64,000 nt of DNA from positions 1,082,427 through 1,146,426 of the forward strand of contig CAWIAN010000007.1 of the NCBI GenBank assembly GCA_963834135.1, in the 5' to 3' direction. Shown here one piece after another: positions 1-9,227 of the stretch. Under the pieces are notes generated by a model, which was given only the letters and a program-made list of their open reading frames with translations, did no database searches and was not told the origin of the DNA. Made by a program: the position numbers and the translations under genes. The stretch comes from Bog-257 sp963834135. GTDB lineage: Bacteria; Acidobacteriota; Terriglobia; Terriglobales; Acidobacteriaceae. Every line of letters begins with the position of its first letter. Within the stretch, counting starts at the first letter, position 1.

Positions 1-1
1 C

Positions 2-1765
2 ACCTTGGAGCAGGCCAGCGCCGAGATGAATGCCGTATCCGACCGTCTGGCGCAGCAGTATCCCAAGGACGACAAGGGCTGGGGTGCAACGGTAGTTGCT
101 TTGCGGCAGGACATCGTTGGCGACGTCCGCACGCCCCTGCTGATCCTGCTGGGCGCAGTGGCCTTTGTGCTGCTGATTGCCTGCGCCAACATCGCCAACC
201 TGGTGCTGGCAAAAACGCTCTCGCGGCGCAAGGAAGTGGCGATCCGGGCAGCGTTGGGCGCAAGCCGGCGCCGGCTGCTGCAGCAGGCCCTGGCGGAGAC
301 TGTCCTGCTGTCCTTGATCGGTGGCGCTCTCGGACTGGTTCTCGCCCATTACGGTGCAGCCTTCATCGTGAAGTTTGCAGGCACACAACTGCCGCGTTCG
401 AGCAGCATCGGGTTGAACGGCTGGGTCCTGATCTTCACACTTGGTGTCTCCTTGTTGACCGGCCTGGCTGCGGGCTTGCTGCCTGCGCTGCGGCTGACCC
501 GCGGCGACGTGAACGAATCCTTGAAGCAGAGCGCTGGCCGTACCGCTTCCGATTCTGGTGGAAGCCGCACGCGCAACGCCCTGGTGATTGCCGAAGTCGC
601 GCTCTCGCTGATGCTGCTGGCTGGTGCGGGCCTGCTGATTCGCAGCCTGTGGAACCTGCGTTCCACCTATCCCGGTTTCGAGGCCGACCATGTGATCACC
701 ATGGACTTGTCGGTGTCGTGGAATAAGTTCGCCGCCCTGCCGCAACTGGCCAGCTTCTACCAGAACGTGCTGGAACGCGTGCGTGCCGTACCCGGTGTCA
801 AGGCAGCGGGACTGACCAACTCGTTGCCGCTCACCGGCAACGGCTCGCATCAACCGGTGCAGATTGCGGGCCAGCCAATCGTGCCCATGGCCGATCAGCC
901 CGAAGTTGATGTTCGGATCATCAGCCCCGGATATGTAGGCGCGATGCACATTGCAGTGATGGGCGGGCGCGACCTCGACGACGCCGACGTCGCGGGTAAA
1001 CCGGGTGCGGTGCTCATCAGCCAGTCGATGGCCACGCAGTTCTGGCCGCACGACGATCCCATCGGCAAGCAGTTGACCCTGTACTTCTTCCCCGACATCG
1101 TGCGCACGGTAGTCGGTGTGGTGGGTGACGTGAAAGAGGACGGGTTGAACCAGACACGTTCGGCTTCCATGCTCTACATGCCGGCGGCGCAGGTCGAAAG
1201 TCCCCGGGGCTATCCGTGGCATGCATTTCCGATGACCCTGGTTGCCCGAACGCAAACGCCGCCCGCCAGCGTCGTGTCGGCCATCACCGACGTTGTGCAC
1301 GGACTCGACTCGGATGTTCCGGTGCTCAATATCAAGACCATGGAAGACACGGTTAACGACTCACTGCTCCAGCAGCGCTTCACCATGTTGCTGCTGACGG
1401 GATTTGCGGCGATCGCGCTCTTGCTGGCGGCCGTAGGCATCTACAGCGTGCTGTCATACATGGTGCGGCGCAGGGTGCGCGAGATTGGGATTCGCATGGC
1501 GCTGGGAGCGCAGATTGGCGACGTGCTGCGCATGATTGTGGTCGAGGGTATGAAGCCGACGTTGCTGGGCGTGGGGATCGGGTTGGCGGGAGCGCTCGCC
1601 CTGGGACGCGTTATGGCAAGCGTGATTTATGGGGTGAGCGCGAGAGATCTGACGACGCTGGTCAGCGTTGCCGTGCTGATGGCCGCGATCGGCCTGCTGG
1701 CCAGCGCGCTGCCGGCGTATCGCGCATCACGCGTCGATCCCATGAGGACGTTGCGGGACGAGTGA
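2..1765 (+). CDS. ADOP-type FtsX/MacB-like permease, 5' truncated by window edge
   Basis: This is the C-terminal ~587 residues of a large membrane permease; the frame is open to the window edge, so the true start lies upstream. After the window start come three TM segments, then a linker, a TM stretch reading LVIAEVALSLMLLAGAGLLI, a long extracytoplasmic MacB_PCD-like domain (about residues 220-430) and a final FtsX block of TM segments ending in the conserved 'ALPAYRASRVDPMRTLRDE' tail. Two FtsX units in one chain without an ATPase domain is the layout of the acidobacterial duplicated orphan permease (ADOP) family. No ABC ATPase lies next to it here. The substrate is unknown; secretion or efflux is inferred from MacB homology. 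The family call is secure, the function is not. Confidence 0.85.
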   Translation, partial: TLEQASAEMNAVSDRLAQQYPKDDKGWGATVVALRQDIVGDVRTPLLILLGAVAFVLLIACANIANLVLAKTLSRRKEVAIRAALGASRRRLLQQALAETVLLSLIGGALGLVLAHYGAAFIVKFAGTQLPRSSSIGLNGWVLIFTLGVSLLTGLAAGLLPALRLTRGDVNESLKQSAGRTASDSGGSRTRNALVIAEVALSLMLLAGAGLLIRSLWNLRSTYPGFEADHVITMDLSVSWNKFAALPQLASFYQNVLERVRAVPGVKAAGLTNSLPLTGNGSHQPVQIAGQPIVPMADQPEVDVRIISPGYVGAMHIAVMGGRDLDDADVAGKPGAVLISQSMATQFWPHDDPIGKQLTLYFFPDIVRTVVGVVGDVKEDGLNQTRSASMLYMPAAQVESPRGYPWHAFPMTLVARTQTPPASVVSAITDVVHGLDSDVPVLNIKTMEDTVNDSLLQQRFTMLLLTGFAAIALLLAAVGIYSVLSYMVRRRVREIGIRMALGAQIGDVLRMIVVEGMKPTLLGVGIGLAGALALGRVMASVIYGVSARDLTTLVSVAVLMAAIGLLASALPAYRASRVDPMRTLRDE

Positions 1766-1905
1766 TCGCTTTCAAGGAATAACCGAACCTGGGGCACCAA
1801 GTTTCGTCCACTCTGTTGCCAACGGCTGGCGGCAAGTATGGGGCACCCCATACCTCATCGCTTCTCCTACCAACGTTGTACTTCCTCTGCGGCGGAGCAG
1901 CCACT

Positions 1906-2610
1906 TTACGAGAGCAACGTTACCGCTCCATTGCTGAGATCGTAATATCCCGCAACGACCTTGATCTTGCCTTCTTTCACCATGGGTGCGAGCACGGTCG
2001 ACGATTCGCGCAGCAGCCTTGCCTGGTATTGTGCATTCGCTTTGATCGTCGCCGTCAGGTCCGGACCCGCCTGATCAATGGCCGGCTGAATGTGGGGAAA
2101 CAGGGAACTGATCTGGCCGGGGACAGCCTTGCCCTGAATCGCCGCTTTCACGGCTCCGCAACTCGCATGTCCCAGCACAAGGATCACCTTGGTCCCGAGG
2201 ACCGCCGCGCCGTATTCCAGGCTGCCGATAATCTCGGGCGTAATAAGGTTTCCGGCAACGCGGGCGACGAAGATATGACCGATAGTCTGGTCGAACACCC
2301 ACTCGACGGGCACGCGCGAGTCGGCGCACGACAGCACCGCCGCGAAAGGTTCCTGCTTCTCTTCCGTGTTCGCCTTCAGAAGATCGAGATCGTGTTGTGG
2401 AGATGTCAGGGTATTCGAGACGTAGCGTTTGTTTCCGCTCATCAGTTCGGCCAGCGCGGCATCGGGTGTGGAAACATCCTGGGCTTGCGCCGGCGTAGGG
2501 ATGGCAAACGGAATTGCGCCTGCGACGATGCCGGCAGCGGTTCCGCCAACTCCCAGTTGCAATAGACGACGTCTCGACAATGTGCGGTCGGAGGTAGAGC
2601 CGTTACTCAT
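1906..2610 (-). CDS. Tat-exported beta-class carbonic anhydrase
   Basis: A 234-residue protein predicted to interconvert CO2 and bicarbonate outside the cytoplasm. The N-terminus carries a twin-arginine signal (SRRRLLQ, residues 12-18), a hydrophobic stretch and an AQA-Q cleavage region near residue 43. The beta-CA zinc ligands are visible: Cys95 in CADSR with the Asp97/Arg99 dyad, then His148 and Cys151 in GHASCGAV. Length and motif spacing fit a normal beta-CA after signal removal. The ATG start is followed directly by the Tat signal. It stands alone, convergent with the ADOP gene and divergent from the TPR gene. A periplasmic location is unusual compared with cytosolic beta-CAs but is known for several bacteria. 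Confidence 0.92.
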   Translation of the reverse strand: MSNGSTSDRTLSRRRLLQLGVGGTAAGIVAGAIPFAIPTPAQAQDVSTPDAALAELMSGNKRYVSNTLTSPQHDLDLLKANTEEKQEPFAAVLSCADSRVPVEWVFDQTIGHIFVARVAGNLITPEIIGSLEYGAAVLGTKVILVLGHASCGAVKAAIQGKAVPGQISSLFPHIQPAIDQAGPDLTATIKANAQYQARLLRESSTVLAPMVKEGKIKVVAGYYDLSNGAVTLLS

Positions 2611-2707
2611 GGAGGGTTTCCTTAGAAGGAATTTTGAGTGCGCGAAAGTTTAACGCGCCGCGTGTCTTGAAACAACATGCAACTCGTGATGTGCAATAAT
2701 TCGCCCT

Positions 2708-3700
2708 ATGAGAGCGAGAATAGGCGCGTTTTGCTTGTCGTTGGTGACGGTTTTGTTGTTCTGCAGTATGTTTCTTTGCGCTCAGGCCCAGCCATCACCG
2801 GGAACTCAGGCTCCGGCAGCTCAGCCATCGAAAACGGGAGACGCTGCAGAACTGGTGAAGCAAGGCGAAGAACTCGCCAAGAATGGCAAACCAGACGAAG
2901 CCCTGGCCCTGTTTGAACGCGCGGTAGAACTCAATCCGAACCTCTACCAGGCGCAGCTCTTCATGGGAGTCGCTCTCGATCTTCAAGGCAAGTACGAGGA
3001 GGCGCGAAAGCATCTGGCGAAGGCAATCGAATTGGCTTCGCAGGAGCAGACGGTACAGGCCTTGCGTGTGATGGCGGTTTCGTACGCTTTCGAGCGGAAT
3101 ATGGCCAAAGTGGCCGAGTACGACAAGCGCGCCTTCGATCTTCAGAACAACTGGAAGCAGTATGCGGACGCTGCGGGAACAGCCGATGAGCTGGGTCGAA
3201 TTTATTTAGAGTTCGGCGACTTGGACAATGCGTTTCAGTGGTATCAGATCGGTAACACGACCGCATCGAAGATTCCGAATCTCACTCCCGCGCAGAAGGA
3301 TCTCTGGAACTTTCGATGGAACGCGGCGCTGGCCCGAATCGCGATACGACGCGGACAGCGCGAGCAGGCGCAGCAATACCTCACGATGTGCAAGACGTAT
3401 CTTGACAAGGGCGACAATCCTGACCAAATGCAGTTCTATCCCTACCTGGCGGGCTACGTGGCTCTATATGGTGCCGACTATGCCACCGCGATCAAGCAAC
3501 TGCAACTGGCCAACCAGAAGGACCCCTTCGTTCTGAGCTTGCTGGCGCAATGCTATGACAAGCTGGGCGACAAAGCACATGCCCGGGACTACTACCAGAA
3601 GATCATGTCGATCAATACGCACAACCCTTCGAACGCATTCGCCCGTCCTAAAGCGAGAGAGTACCTCGCCCAAGGGCAGGTTGCGACACCGCCGGCTTAG
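2708..3700 (+). CDS. secreted TPR-repeat protein
   Basis: A 330-residue protein with an N-terminal signal peptide (hydrophobic residues ~8-25, ending CAQAQ), a Pro/Ala/Gln-rich linker and then tetratricopeptide repeats from about residue 45 (for example the ELVKQGEELAKNGKPDEALALFERAVELNPN unit at ~48-80). Later units cover residues ~75-125 and ~215-310. TPRs make helical scaffolds for protein-protein contacts, so an envelope scaffold role is inferred. No enzymatic motif is visible. It is a single gene, divergent from the carbonic anhydrase. The specific function is not recognised. Confidence 0.8.
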   Translation: MRARIGAFCLSLVTVLLFCSMFLCAQAQPSPGTQAPAAQPSKTGDAAELVKQGEELAKNGKPDEALALFERAVELNPNLYQAQLFMGVALDLQGKYEEARKHLAKAIELASQEQTVQALRVMAVSYAFERNMAKVAEYDKRAFDLQNNWKQYADAAGTADELGRIYLEFGDLDNAFQWYQIGNTTASKIPNLTPAQKDLWNFRWNAALARIAIRRGQREQAQQYLTMCKTYLDKGDNPDQMQFYPYLAGYVALYGADYATAIKQLQLANQKDPFVLSLLAQCYDKLGDKAHARDYYQKIMSINTHNPSNAFARPKAREYLAQGQVATPPA

Positions 3701-3974
3701 ATGCGCCTTCAACCTAGGAAGTAGAAGTCGGCCACCCTTCTCAAAGCACTACACCTTAGGCGTGCCGACTTTCTTATCTCGGACTTCGGGCGCACCGCTC
3801 TGGCGTGTCGTTGCGCTTGACTTTGATCGAGTCACAGAATTTAATCTGGCGACTAGGCTTACGGCTTGAGAGGTTTTATCCCGCTCCGAAGCCGTGTGCA
3901 CTTCGTAGTGTCGTGCTCGTGACTGCGTAGTGGGAGAGCATTCGCCCACATATCTGAGTTTCGACGGAGTATCC

Positions 3975-5627
3975 ATGTCCACGTCTGGCCAGACCCATTT
4001 GTCTGCTAGCGGTGCGAATCCCGAAGGTCAGCAAGCTTTACAGATCAAATACTTCATTGGCGGACTAGCCTTGTTGGCTGCAAGCGCGCTGATCTGGCCT
4101 GTCCTGGGTCGGGGCGTCGAGCGGTATCAGTTCATGCCGCACGTCTTTTGTTATCTTGGCAATCCGACGCTCATCGGTGTCAATCTTGTCTCCGACCTTC
4201 TGATCGGCGCCTCTTACGTCGTGATCTCTCTGACACTGGTTTACCTCGTCCGGGCCAGCCGAGGAGCGATTCCGTTCCACTGGATGTTTCTGGCATTTGG
4301 GACGTTCATCATCGCGTGCGGTGGCACGCATTTCATGGAGGCCGTAACCCTCTGGCACCCGGTGTATTGGGCTGCGGCCTACCTAAAAGTAATCACCGCC
4401 GTGGCTTCGGTTGCCACCGCGGTGGCCTTGCCACTGGTTTTGCCGAAGATTCTCAACAATATTGAAAACATACGTTTATCGGAAACCCGGGCACTTGAGC
4501 TTGCCCGCGCCAATCAGGAGCTGAGCACGGCTAATGAAAAGCTGCAAGACTTAGATCGCTTGCGTCGCCGCTTTGTCGCGCAGGCGGCTGCCAACATGGG
4601 CGACTGGGAATGGGACATTCGAAAAGGCGAGGTGCGCTGGTCGCCGGAAGTGGAAGATATGCATGGCCTGCCTCGCGGGAGTTTTCGTGGACAGCTGGAG
4701 AATTGGCTGGAAACGATCCATCCAGACGACCGGGATCGGGCACTGGCGACGGTGCAAGACTCGGTCCGCAATCACAAAGAATATGAGCTCGAGTACCGCA
4801 CCAGTCGTCCGGACGGCCGGTACTGCTGGACGACATCTCGCGGCTCCGTCGAGTACAACCCCGACGGCGAACCGATGCGCATGGCGGGAATGTCCATGGA
4901 CATCAGCACTCGCAAACATACGGAAGAAGCCTTGCGGAAAACCGAGAAGCTGGCCGCCGCGGGAAGGCTGGCCGCTACCATTGCGCACGAGATCAACAAT
5001 CCTCTCGAGGCGGTTACGAACTTGATCTATCTCGCCCGCTCAGAGCAGTCGCTCGACTCGAGTAAGCGGTTGCTTGACGCCGCGGATCATGAACTGCAGA
5101 GAATCGGTCATATCACGCGCCAGACTCTTGGTTTCTATCGTGAGACAACTTCTCCCGTCGAGATCGATGTTTCCGAGCTACTGAAAGGCGTGGTCGACGT
5201 ATTCCGCCGTAAATTGACTTCTCGAAATATCAGCGCCTCGGTCGAGAGCGACGGCGCTGTCTTTTTGCACGGAGTGCCGGGCGAGTTACGTCAGGTCCTC
5301 TCCAATCTGCTGAGCAATGCCATCGACGCATCCCCGACAGGCTCGCAGGTCAGAATTCGCATTAAATCGCTCGGCGATGCAGTTCAAATCGCAATTGCCG
5401 ATCACGGCTCCGGAATCCCCGAAGCAGCTGGAGCGCAAATTTTCGAGCCGTTCTTTACCACCAAGAAGGATGTTGGGACCGGGCTCGGACTTTGGATCAG
5501 CAAAGAAATCGTTCAGAACCATGGCGGGAGGATAAGCTTCCGTAGCCGGACCGGCGCGGATAAGAGCGGAACGGTTTTTGTGGTGTACCTCAGCAAGACG
5601 CACGCTGCGCGCAGCACCGCTGCATAG
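3975..5627 (+). CDS. sensor histidine kinase with ethylene-receptor-like membrane domain
   Basis: A 550-residue membrane histidine kinase. The ATG at 3975 is chosen because GGAG lies five bases upstream; an in-frame start at 3930 has no such site. Residues ~25-160 form TM segments that match the ethylene-binding domain of plant ETR1 and cyanobacterial homologues. The CGGTH motif gives Cys115 and His119, the spacing of the ETR1 Cu(I) ligands Cys65/His69. Asp74 and Tyr81 keep the D-x6-Y spacing of ETR1 Asp25/Tyr32. A PAS domain follows (~206-318), then HisKA with His338 (IAHEINNP), then a HATPase with N-box Asn448, DHGSGIP and TGLGLWI. There is no GAF or receiver domain and no adjacent response regulator, so the partner is unknown. 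The ligand (ethylene or another small molecule) is inferred. Confidence 0.88.
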   Translation: MSTSGQTHLSASGANPEGQQALQIKYFIGGLALLAASALIWPVLGRGVERYQFMPHVFCYLGNPTLIGVNLVSDLLIGASYVVISLTLVYLVRASRGAIPFHWMFLAFGTFIIACGGTHFMEAVTLWHPVYWAAAYLKVITAVASVATAVALPLVLPKILNNIENIRLSETRALELARANQELSTANEKLQDLDRLRRRFVAQAAANMGDWEWDIRKGEVRWSPEVEDMHGLPRGSFRGQLENWLETIHPDDRDRALATVQDSVRNHKEYELEYRTSRPDGRYCWTTSRGSVEYNPDGEPMRMAGMSMDISTRKHTEEALRKTEKLAAAGRLAATIAHEINNPLEAVTNLIYLARSEQSLDSSKRLLDAADHELQRIGHITRQTLGFYRETTSPVEIDVSELLKGVVDVFRRKLTSRNISASVESDGAVFLHGVPGELRQVLSNLLSNAIDASPTGSQVRIRIKSLGDAVQIAIADHGSGIPEAAGAQIFEPFFTTKKDVGTGLGLWISKEIVQNHGGRISFRSRTGADKSGTVFVVYLSKTHAARSTAA

Positions 5628-5651
5628 CATCCTGGCGCTTCCGGTCCAGGA

Positions 5652-5981
5652 TTATTTCGGTTCAGCGGCCGTCAACATGGTCAGCAACATTACCGTGTCG
5701 GTCTTCGCGTACACGGCATGAGGAACGTTGGCTTCCATAAAGATCCACGATCCGGCGGTAAGTTCCTTTTCGTCGCCGTCGAGTGTAAGCCGAACCTCGC
5801 CTTGAACAATCTCGATCATCGCTGGAACGGCGGCAGTATGCTGCGACAACTCTTGTCCACCAGAAAATCCAAACAACACAACTTTGACTCGATCGTCGCG
5901 GCGAATCGTGCGGCTGAGGGTGCCATCTTTAGGGATTTCGATTGCATTGGTAAGGCTTTCGATTACGGAATAATTAGGCAT
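5652..5981 (-). CDS. small cupin-domain protein
   Basis: A 109-residue single-domain cupin. The start at 5981 (MPNYSV) is preferred over the longer frame because GGGAGA sits about six bases upstream. The fold signature is visible as a series of short beta-strand segments with 'SQHTAAVPAMIEIVQGEVRL' as cupin motif 1 and 'AGSWIFMEANVPHAVYA' as motif 2. The usual metal-binding His-x-His is reduced to single histidines, so metal binding is uncertain. Such proteins often act as small sugar or metabolite binding proteins, or as regulators. It is convergent with the histidine kinase. Confidence 0.75.
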   Translation of the reverse strand: MPNYSVIESLTNAIEIPKDGTLSRTIRRDDRVKVVLFGFSGGQELSQHTAAVPAMIEIVQGEVRLTLDGDEKELTAGSWIFMEANVPHAVYAKTDTVMLLTMLTAAEPK

Positions 5982-6050
5982 GTTCTTCTCCCGGTTAGGC
6001 TGAACTCGAGCCGCAACAGCATAGCTGCGCAGCAAGCATCGCGACCCGAC

Positions 6051-6788
6051 TCAGCAAGAGTTCATGGGTAATGCACGTCGGCAGGATCCGGGATCGGGCT
6101 GGTGGCGAACCTTTCGCCATACCTGGGGGAAGAATTCGCTGAAGGCGTTAGAGAGCGCGCGGCCTCCGAAGCCCTCGGCGGTGCGTAACAGCGCGTTGTC
6201 CCAATCATCCTCGCTGGGAACGCGCCAGGTGTTAGAGAGGAAGTTGTTGCCGGCAACCGCCACATACCTGGCATAAGCAGGGTGGCGTTCCCCGTCCTGC
6301 CGATAAGCGCGGAATGTGAGATCGATGACGTTCTTGACCCGCTCCTTAAATGGAGCATGAACGGTGTGGAAATATCGCGGATCTTCTCCCCACGCCGCCC
6401 CGAGAGTCGCTTCGATTGCATTGCTGGTCGACACGCCTGTGAGGCGCATTCCATAGCGCTGTCCGAAGCCGACCCAGTGCGTGCCGTACTCGGAAGGGTT
6501 GTCGGTAGCAGTTCCAATGCCGGAGGAAAACAGGCCCGCCACCAGACTGCGAGGCCCTACCGTGGAGCGGACGAACCAGAAGAATCTTCCTTCGGCGGTG
6601 ATGGCGCGGTAATCGGCCGGAGTCCGAGGAACAGCGCGTATATACCGCGAAATGCTCGACTTGCCTTCATCTGAATTGTCGTTGGAAGGTGCTTGCGCGG
6701 TTTGGGCTGCAACTGGCTTTAGAAAGAAAAGGCCAACGCACAAAACGAACACGAGTTGCCGCCCCGCGGCAACGAAAGGTGAATTCAT
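6051..6788 (-). CDS. secreted hypothetical protein
   Basis: A 245-residue protein with a clear signal peptide (hydrophobic residues 8-28, cleavage near VAAQ). The start is supported by GGGGAGAG about ten bases upstream. The mature part has glycine-rich and aromatic segments (TVGPRSLVAGLFSSGIG, GFGQRYGMRLTG, a WGEDPRYFH motif) and alternating patterns that could be short membrane-spanning strands or helices. I recognise it only as a type of conserved envelope protein often seen in acidobacteria; no function can be assigned. It is followed by the cupin gene on the same strand, with a 69-base gap. Confidence 0.65.
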   Translation of the reverse strand: MNSPFVAAGRQLVFVLCVGLFFLKPVAAQTAQAPSNDNSDEGKSSISRYIRAVPRTPADYRAITAEGRFFWFVRSTVGPRSLVAGLFSSGIGTATDNPSEYGTHWVGFGQRYGMRLTGVSTSNAIEATLGAAWGEDPRYFHTVHAPFKERVKNVIDLTFRAYRQDGERHPAYARYVAVAGNNFLSNTWRVPSEDDWDNALLRTAEGFGGRALSNAFSEFFPQVWRKVRHQPDPGSCRRALPMNSC

Positions 6789-6880
6789 CTACAGTGCTCT
6801 CCCCTGAGAAACGGCGTCTGGCAACCTTATGGAAGCATAGAGGCAATCGCGCGAATTGCCAAACTCAGCCACGCGCGACG

Positions 6881-8203
6881 TCAGTGATACGGGTAGAGGA
6901 TGAAAAACATAAGAGACAACACCATAAGCACCCAAAGGCCCGGTTTTATCTGCTGCACTTTGCCACTAACCAGCTTGCATATTGGATGCAGCACGAACCC
7001 TGCGCAGATACCTATGGCGATGTTGAATGTGAAAGCCATCAGCGAGATGACGGCGAAGGCGGGAATCGATTCGGTGTAGTCGGTAAAGTCAATGTGCGTG
7101 ATTGGCGCCAGCATGAACAGCCCCACAAGTATGAGCGCGGGACCATAGGCCTGCGGAGGAATGGTGGCCACAAACGGCGCGAAGAACAGGGTCAGGAGGA
7201 AACAAGTGCCTGTGACGAACGCGGTAAATCCAGTTCGGCCTCCTGCCTCGATTCCGGTCGCGGACTCCACGTAGGCTCCGGCGGTGGACGTTCCCAGCAC
7301 TGGCGCCAGGCAGGTCGTGATGGCGTCTACCAGCATCGGACGCTCGATCTGCGGCAGTTGCCCTTCCGCGTCCAGAAAGCCTGCGCGTGCCGATAAGCCG
7401 ATTAGCGTTCCCATCGTATCGACGAATGCCATCACAAAAATCGTAAGCGCCACCGGGAAGGTCTGCCAGGAGAGAGCCCCCCTTAGGTCAAGCTGCCACA
7501 AGATCGGCTTCACGCTGGGCGGCATGCTGACCAGGCCGTGCGGCGTCGCGGCCACGCCCGTGATAAAAGCCACGATGGACGTAATGACGATGCCGAGCAG
7601 GATTGCCCCAGGAACCTTCCTGATGACGAGAATAGACAGCAATACAAGCCCGAACATCGCTACCAGTACAGGAGCGGAGGTGAGATGTCCGGCCTGCACC
7701 GGTGCGCCCGGGACGCCGAGTCGCACGATGCCGGTTTCGTTCAGTCCGATGAATGTCAGGAACAACCCCATCCCGACCGCGAAGCTGTAGCGCAGCGACG
7801 TCGGCACTCCGTCGACCACCCATTTCCGCAAGTGCAGCACGGTCATGAGAACGAACACCAAGCCGGCGATGAAGATCGCGGCCAGCGCGGTTTGCCAAGG
7901 TATCCCCAGGACCTTGCATACCGTAAAAGCAATAAATGCGTTCTCGCCCATGTACGGGGCGATGGCAAAGGGGCGGTTGGCATAGAAGGCCATCAGGTAG
8001 CAGCCGAATGTTGCTACCAGCGCGGTCGCAACGAAGGATGGTCCTTCCGGAATACCTGCAGATGAGAGGATCGCCGGATTCACAACGACGATGTAGGACA
8101 TCGTGGTGAAGGTAGTTAGACCGGCAATGACCTCACGAGAAAGAGAAGTGTTGTGCTGAGAGAAGGAAAAATACCGAAACAAACCGTTAGTAGGGCGCTC
8201 CAT
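6881..8203 (-). CDS. NCS2/AzgA-family purine permease
   Basis: A 440-residue polytopic membrane protein with about 13-14 hydrophobic segments. It matches the AzgA branch of the NCS2 nucleobase transporters: 'REVIAGLTTFTTMSYIVVVNPAIL' near residue 24, the substrate-region motif 'APYMGENAFIAFTV' near residue 84, and 'TSTAGAYVESATGIEAGGRTGFTA' near residue 303. It should import adenine, guanine or hypoxanthine by proton symport. The Gly-to-Glu change in the usual GMGLNAFFA-type motif (here MGENAF) is a possible specificity change. The ATG start follows a weak ribosome site. It is transcribed in the same direction as the downstream secreted hypothetical. Confidence 0.9.
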   Translation of the reverse strand: MERPTNGLFRYFSFSQHNTSLSREVIAGLTTFTTMSYIVVVNPAILSSAGIPEGPSFVATALVATFGCYLMAFYANRPFAIAPYMGENAFIAFTVCKVLGIPWQTALAAIFIAGLVFVLMTVLHLRKWVVDGVPTSLRYSFAVGMGLFLTFIGLNETGIVRLGVPGAPVQAGHLTSAPVLVAMFGLVLLSILVIRKVPGAILLGIVITSIVAFITGVAATPHGLVSMPPSVKPILWQLDLRGALSWQTFPVALTIFVMAFVDTMGTLIGLSARAGFLDAEGQLPQIERPMLVDAITTCLAPVLGTSTAGAYVESATGIEAGGRTGFTAFVTGTCFLLTLFFAPFVATIPPQAYGPALILVGLFMLAPITHIDFTDYTESIPAFAVISLMAFTFNIAIGICAGFVLHPICKLVSGKVQQIKPGLWVLMVLSLMFFILYPYH

Positions 8204-8548
8204 TCACGCCGATAGTACGCGTGGCATGATTTAAACGCGATAGCGAAGTTTCAACCTGATACCAGAGCCGGGAAAGCAAATGACGGGTATTGTAAGTCAC
8301 TATATTTAAACAAGTTCCAAATGGCAGACACCCCGGGATCGCTCGAGCTCTCTGTCCTCGAGAGGCAGGGCATGCGCACTTGGCCTTTTCCCCTGTTTTG
8401 GCAAATCAGCTTCTCACACATCGCAAAAACCTGCGCTTCGTCCCGAATCGACAACTTGTAACCTGCTGAAACATAAGTGTCCGCTTTTGGAACACTAATT
8501 GCGCTACTACGCATGGGGGAGGACTACCTCACCCACTCCGGAGGAAGT
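8204..8548. other. intergenic region between divergent genes
   Basis: This 345-base gap separates the divergently transcribed purine permease and PEP-CTERM gene and must hold both promoters. I could not pick a convincing -35/-10 pair or a known riboswitch fold by eye. A short open frame from 8477 runs into the PEP-CTERM gene but has no start site as good as the one at 8549. Confidence 0.4.
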
Positions 8549-9148
8549 ATGCGACCCAAAACCCTGCTGGTCGTCGTCGCTCTGGCAGTTGCTTTTACAC
8601 TAACTGCGCCGAAGACCTTCGCCCAAAATCTTGTAACCAACGGTAGCTTCGAGACCGGTGACTTTACCGGCTGGACCACCGGCGGAAACTTTGAAGATAC
8701 ATTTGTCGAGACTGGCGCTTTCTACGATTACACGGGCGCCCAGGACGGCAACTTCTATGCTGCCTTAGGACCTGTCTCAACCGATGGAACGCTCAGCGAG
8801 ACATTTTCCGACACCGCTGGTGCTCACTACACCTTCAGCTTCTGGTTCGCTTCTGTAGGCGATAGCCCGAGCGACTTCAGCGCCTCATGGGACGGCACTG
8901 CGCTGCTCTCTCTCTCCAATCCAAATACCGGCAGCGCTTGGAGCCAGTACACCTATTCGGTCACTGGTACCGGCACCGACACGATTCAGTTTGCTTTCCG
9001 CGACGATCCTGGCTATATGGCCCTGGACAACGTTTCGGTCAGCCAGAGCGGCGGAACTGGAACTACGCCTGAGCCCAGCAGCTTTATTCTGATGGGTAGC
9101 GGCGTTCTGGCTCTCGGCGGAATGGTTCGCCGGAAACTCAGAGGATAA
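8549..9148 (+). CDS. PEP-CTERM sorting-domain protein
   Basis: A 199-residue exported protein. The ATG at 8549 has GGAGGAAG directly upstream. It has a signal peptide (residues ~5-25, ending FAQN), a beta-rich domain beginning NLVTNGSFETGDFTGWT (a carbohydrate-binding-like jelly-roll opening common in this class), and a C-terminal sorting tag: PEPSS, a hydrophobic span and the basic end VRRKLRG. Such proteins are processed by an exosortase and usually end up in the envelope or extracellular polysaccharide. No exosortase gene lies in this window. The SGGTGTTPEPSS linker matches that of the PEP-CTERM protein at 26356-27015. Confidence 0.9.
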   Translation: MRPKTLLVVVALAVAFTLTAPKTFAQNLVTNGSFETGDFTGWTTGGNFEDTFVETGAFYDYTGAQDGNFYAALGPVSTDGTLSETFSDTAGAHYTFSFWFASVGDSPSDFSASWDGTALLSLSNPNTGSAWSQYTYSVTGTGTDTIQFAFRDDPGYMALDNVSVSQSGGTGTTPEPSSFILMGSGVLALGGMVRRKLRG

Positions 9149-9171
9149 TCCGACCGTTTACACGGAATCTT

Positions 9172-9203
9172 AAGGCACCCAGCTTGGGTGCCTTATTTTT
9201 TTG
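9172..9203 (+). terminator. rho-independent terminator after the PEP-CTERM gene
   Basis: A perfect 9-bp stem AAGGCACCC/GGGTGCCTT (9172-9180 with 9186-9194) closes a 5-base loop and is followed by ATTTTTTT. It lies 23 bases after the PEP-CTERM stop codon and just before glnE. Confidence 0.92.
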
Positions 9204-9227
9204 CAGGCTGCAATCCTGGCTTCGTCT

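Noticed and set aside
1816..2565. 249-codon plus-strand frame opposite the carbonic anhydrase
   Set aside because: Antisense shadow; composition is Arg/Gly/His rich with no family pattern.
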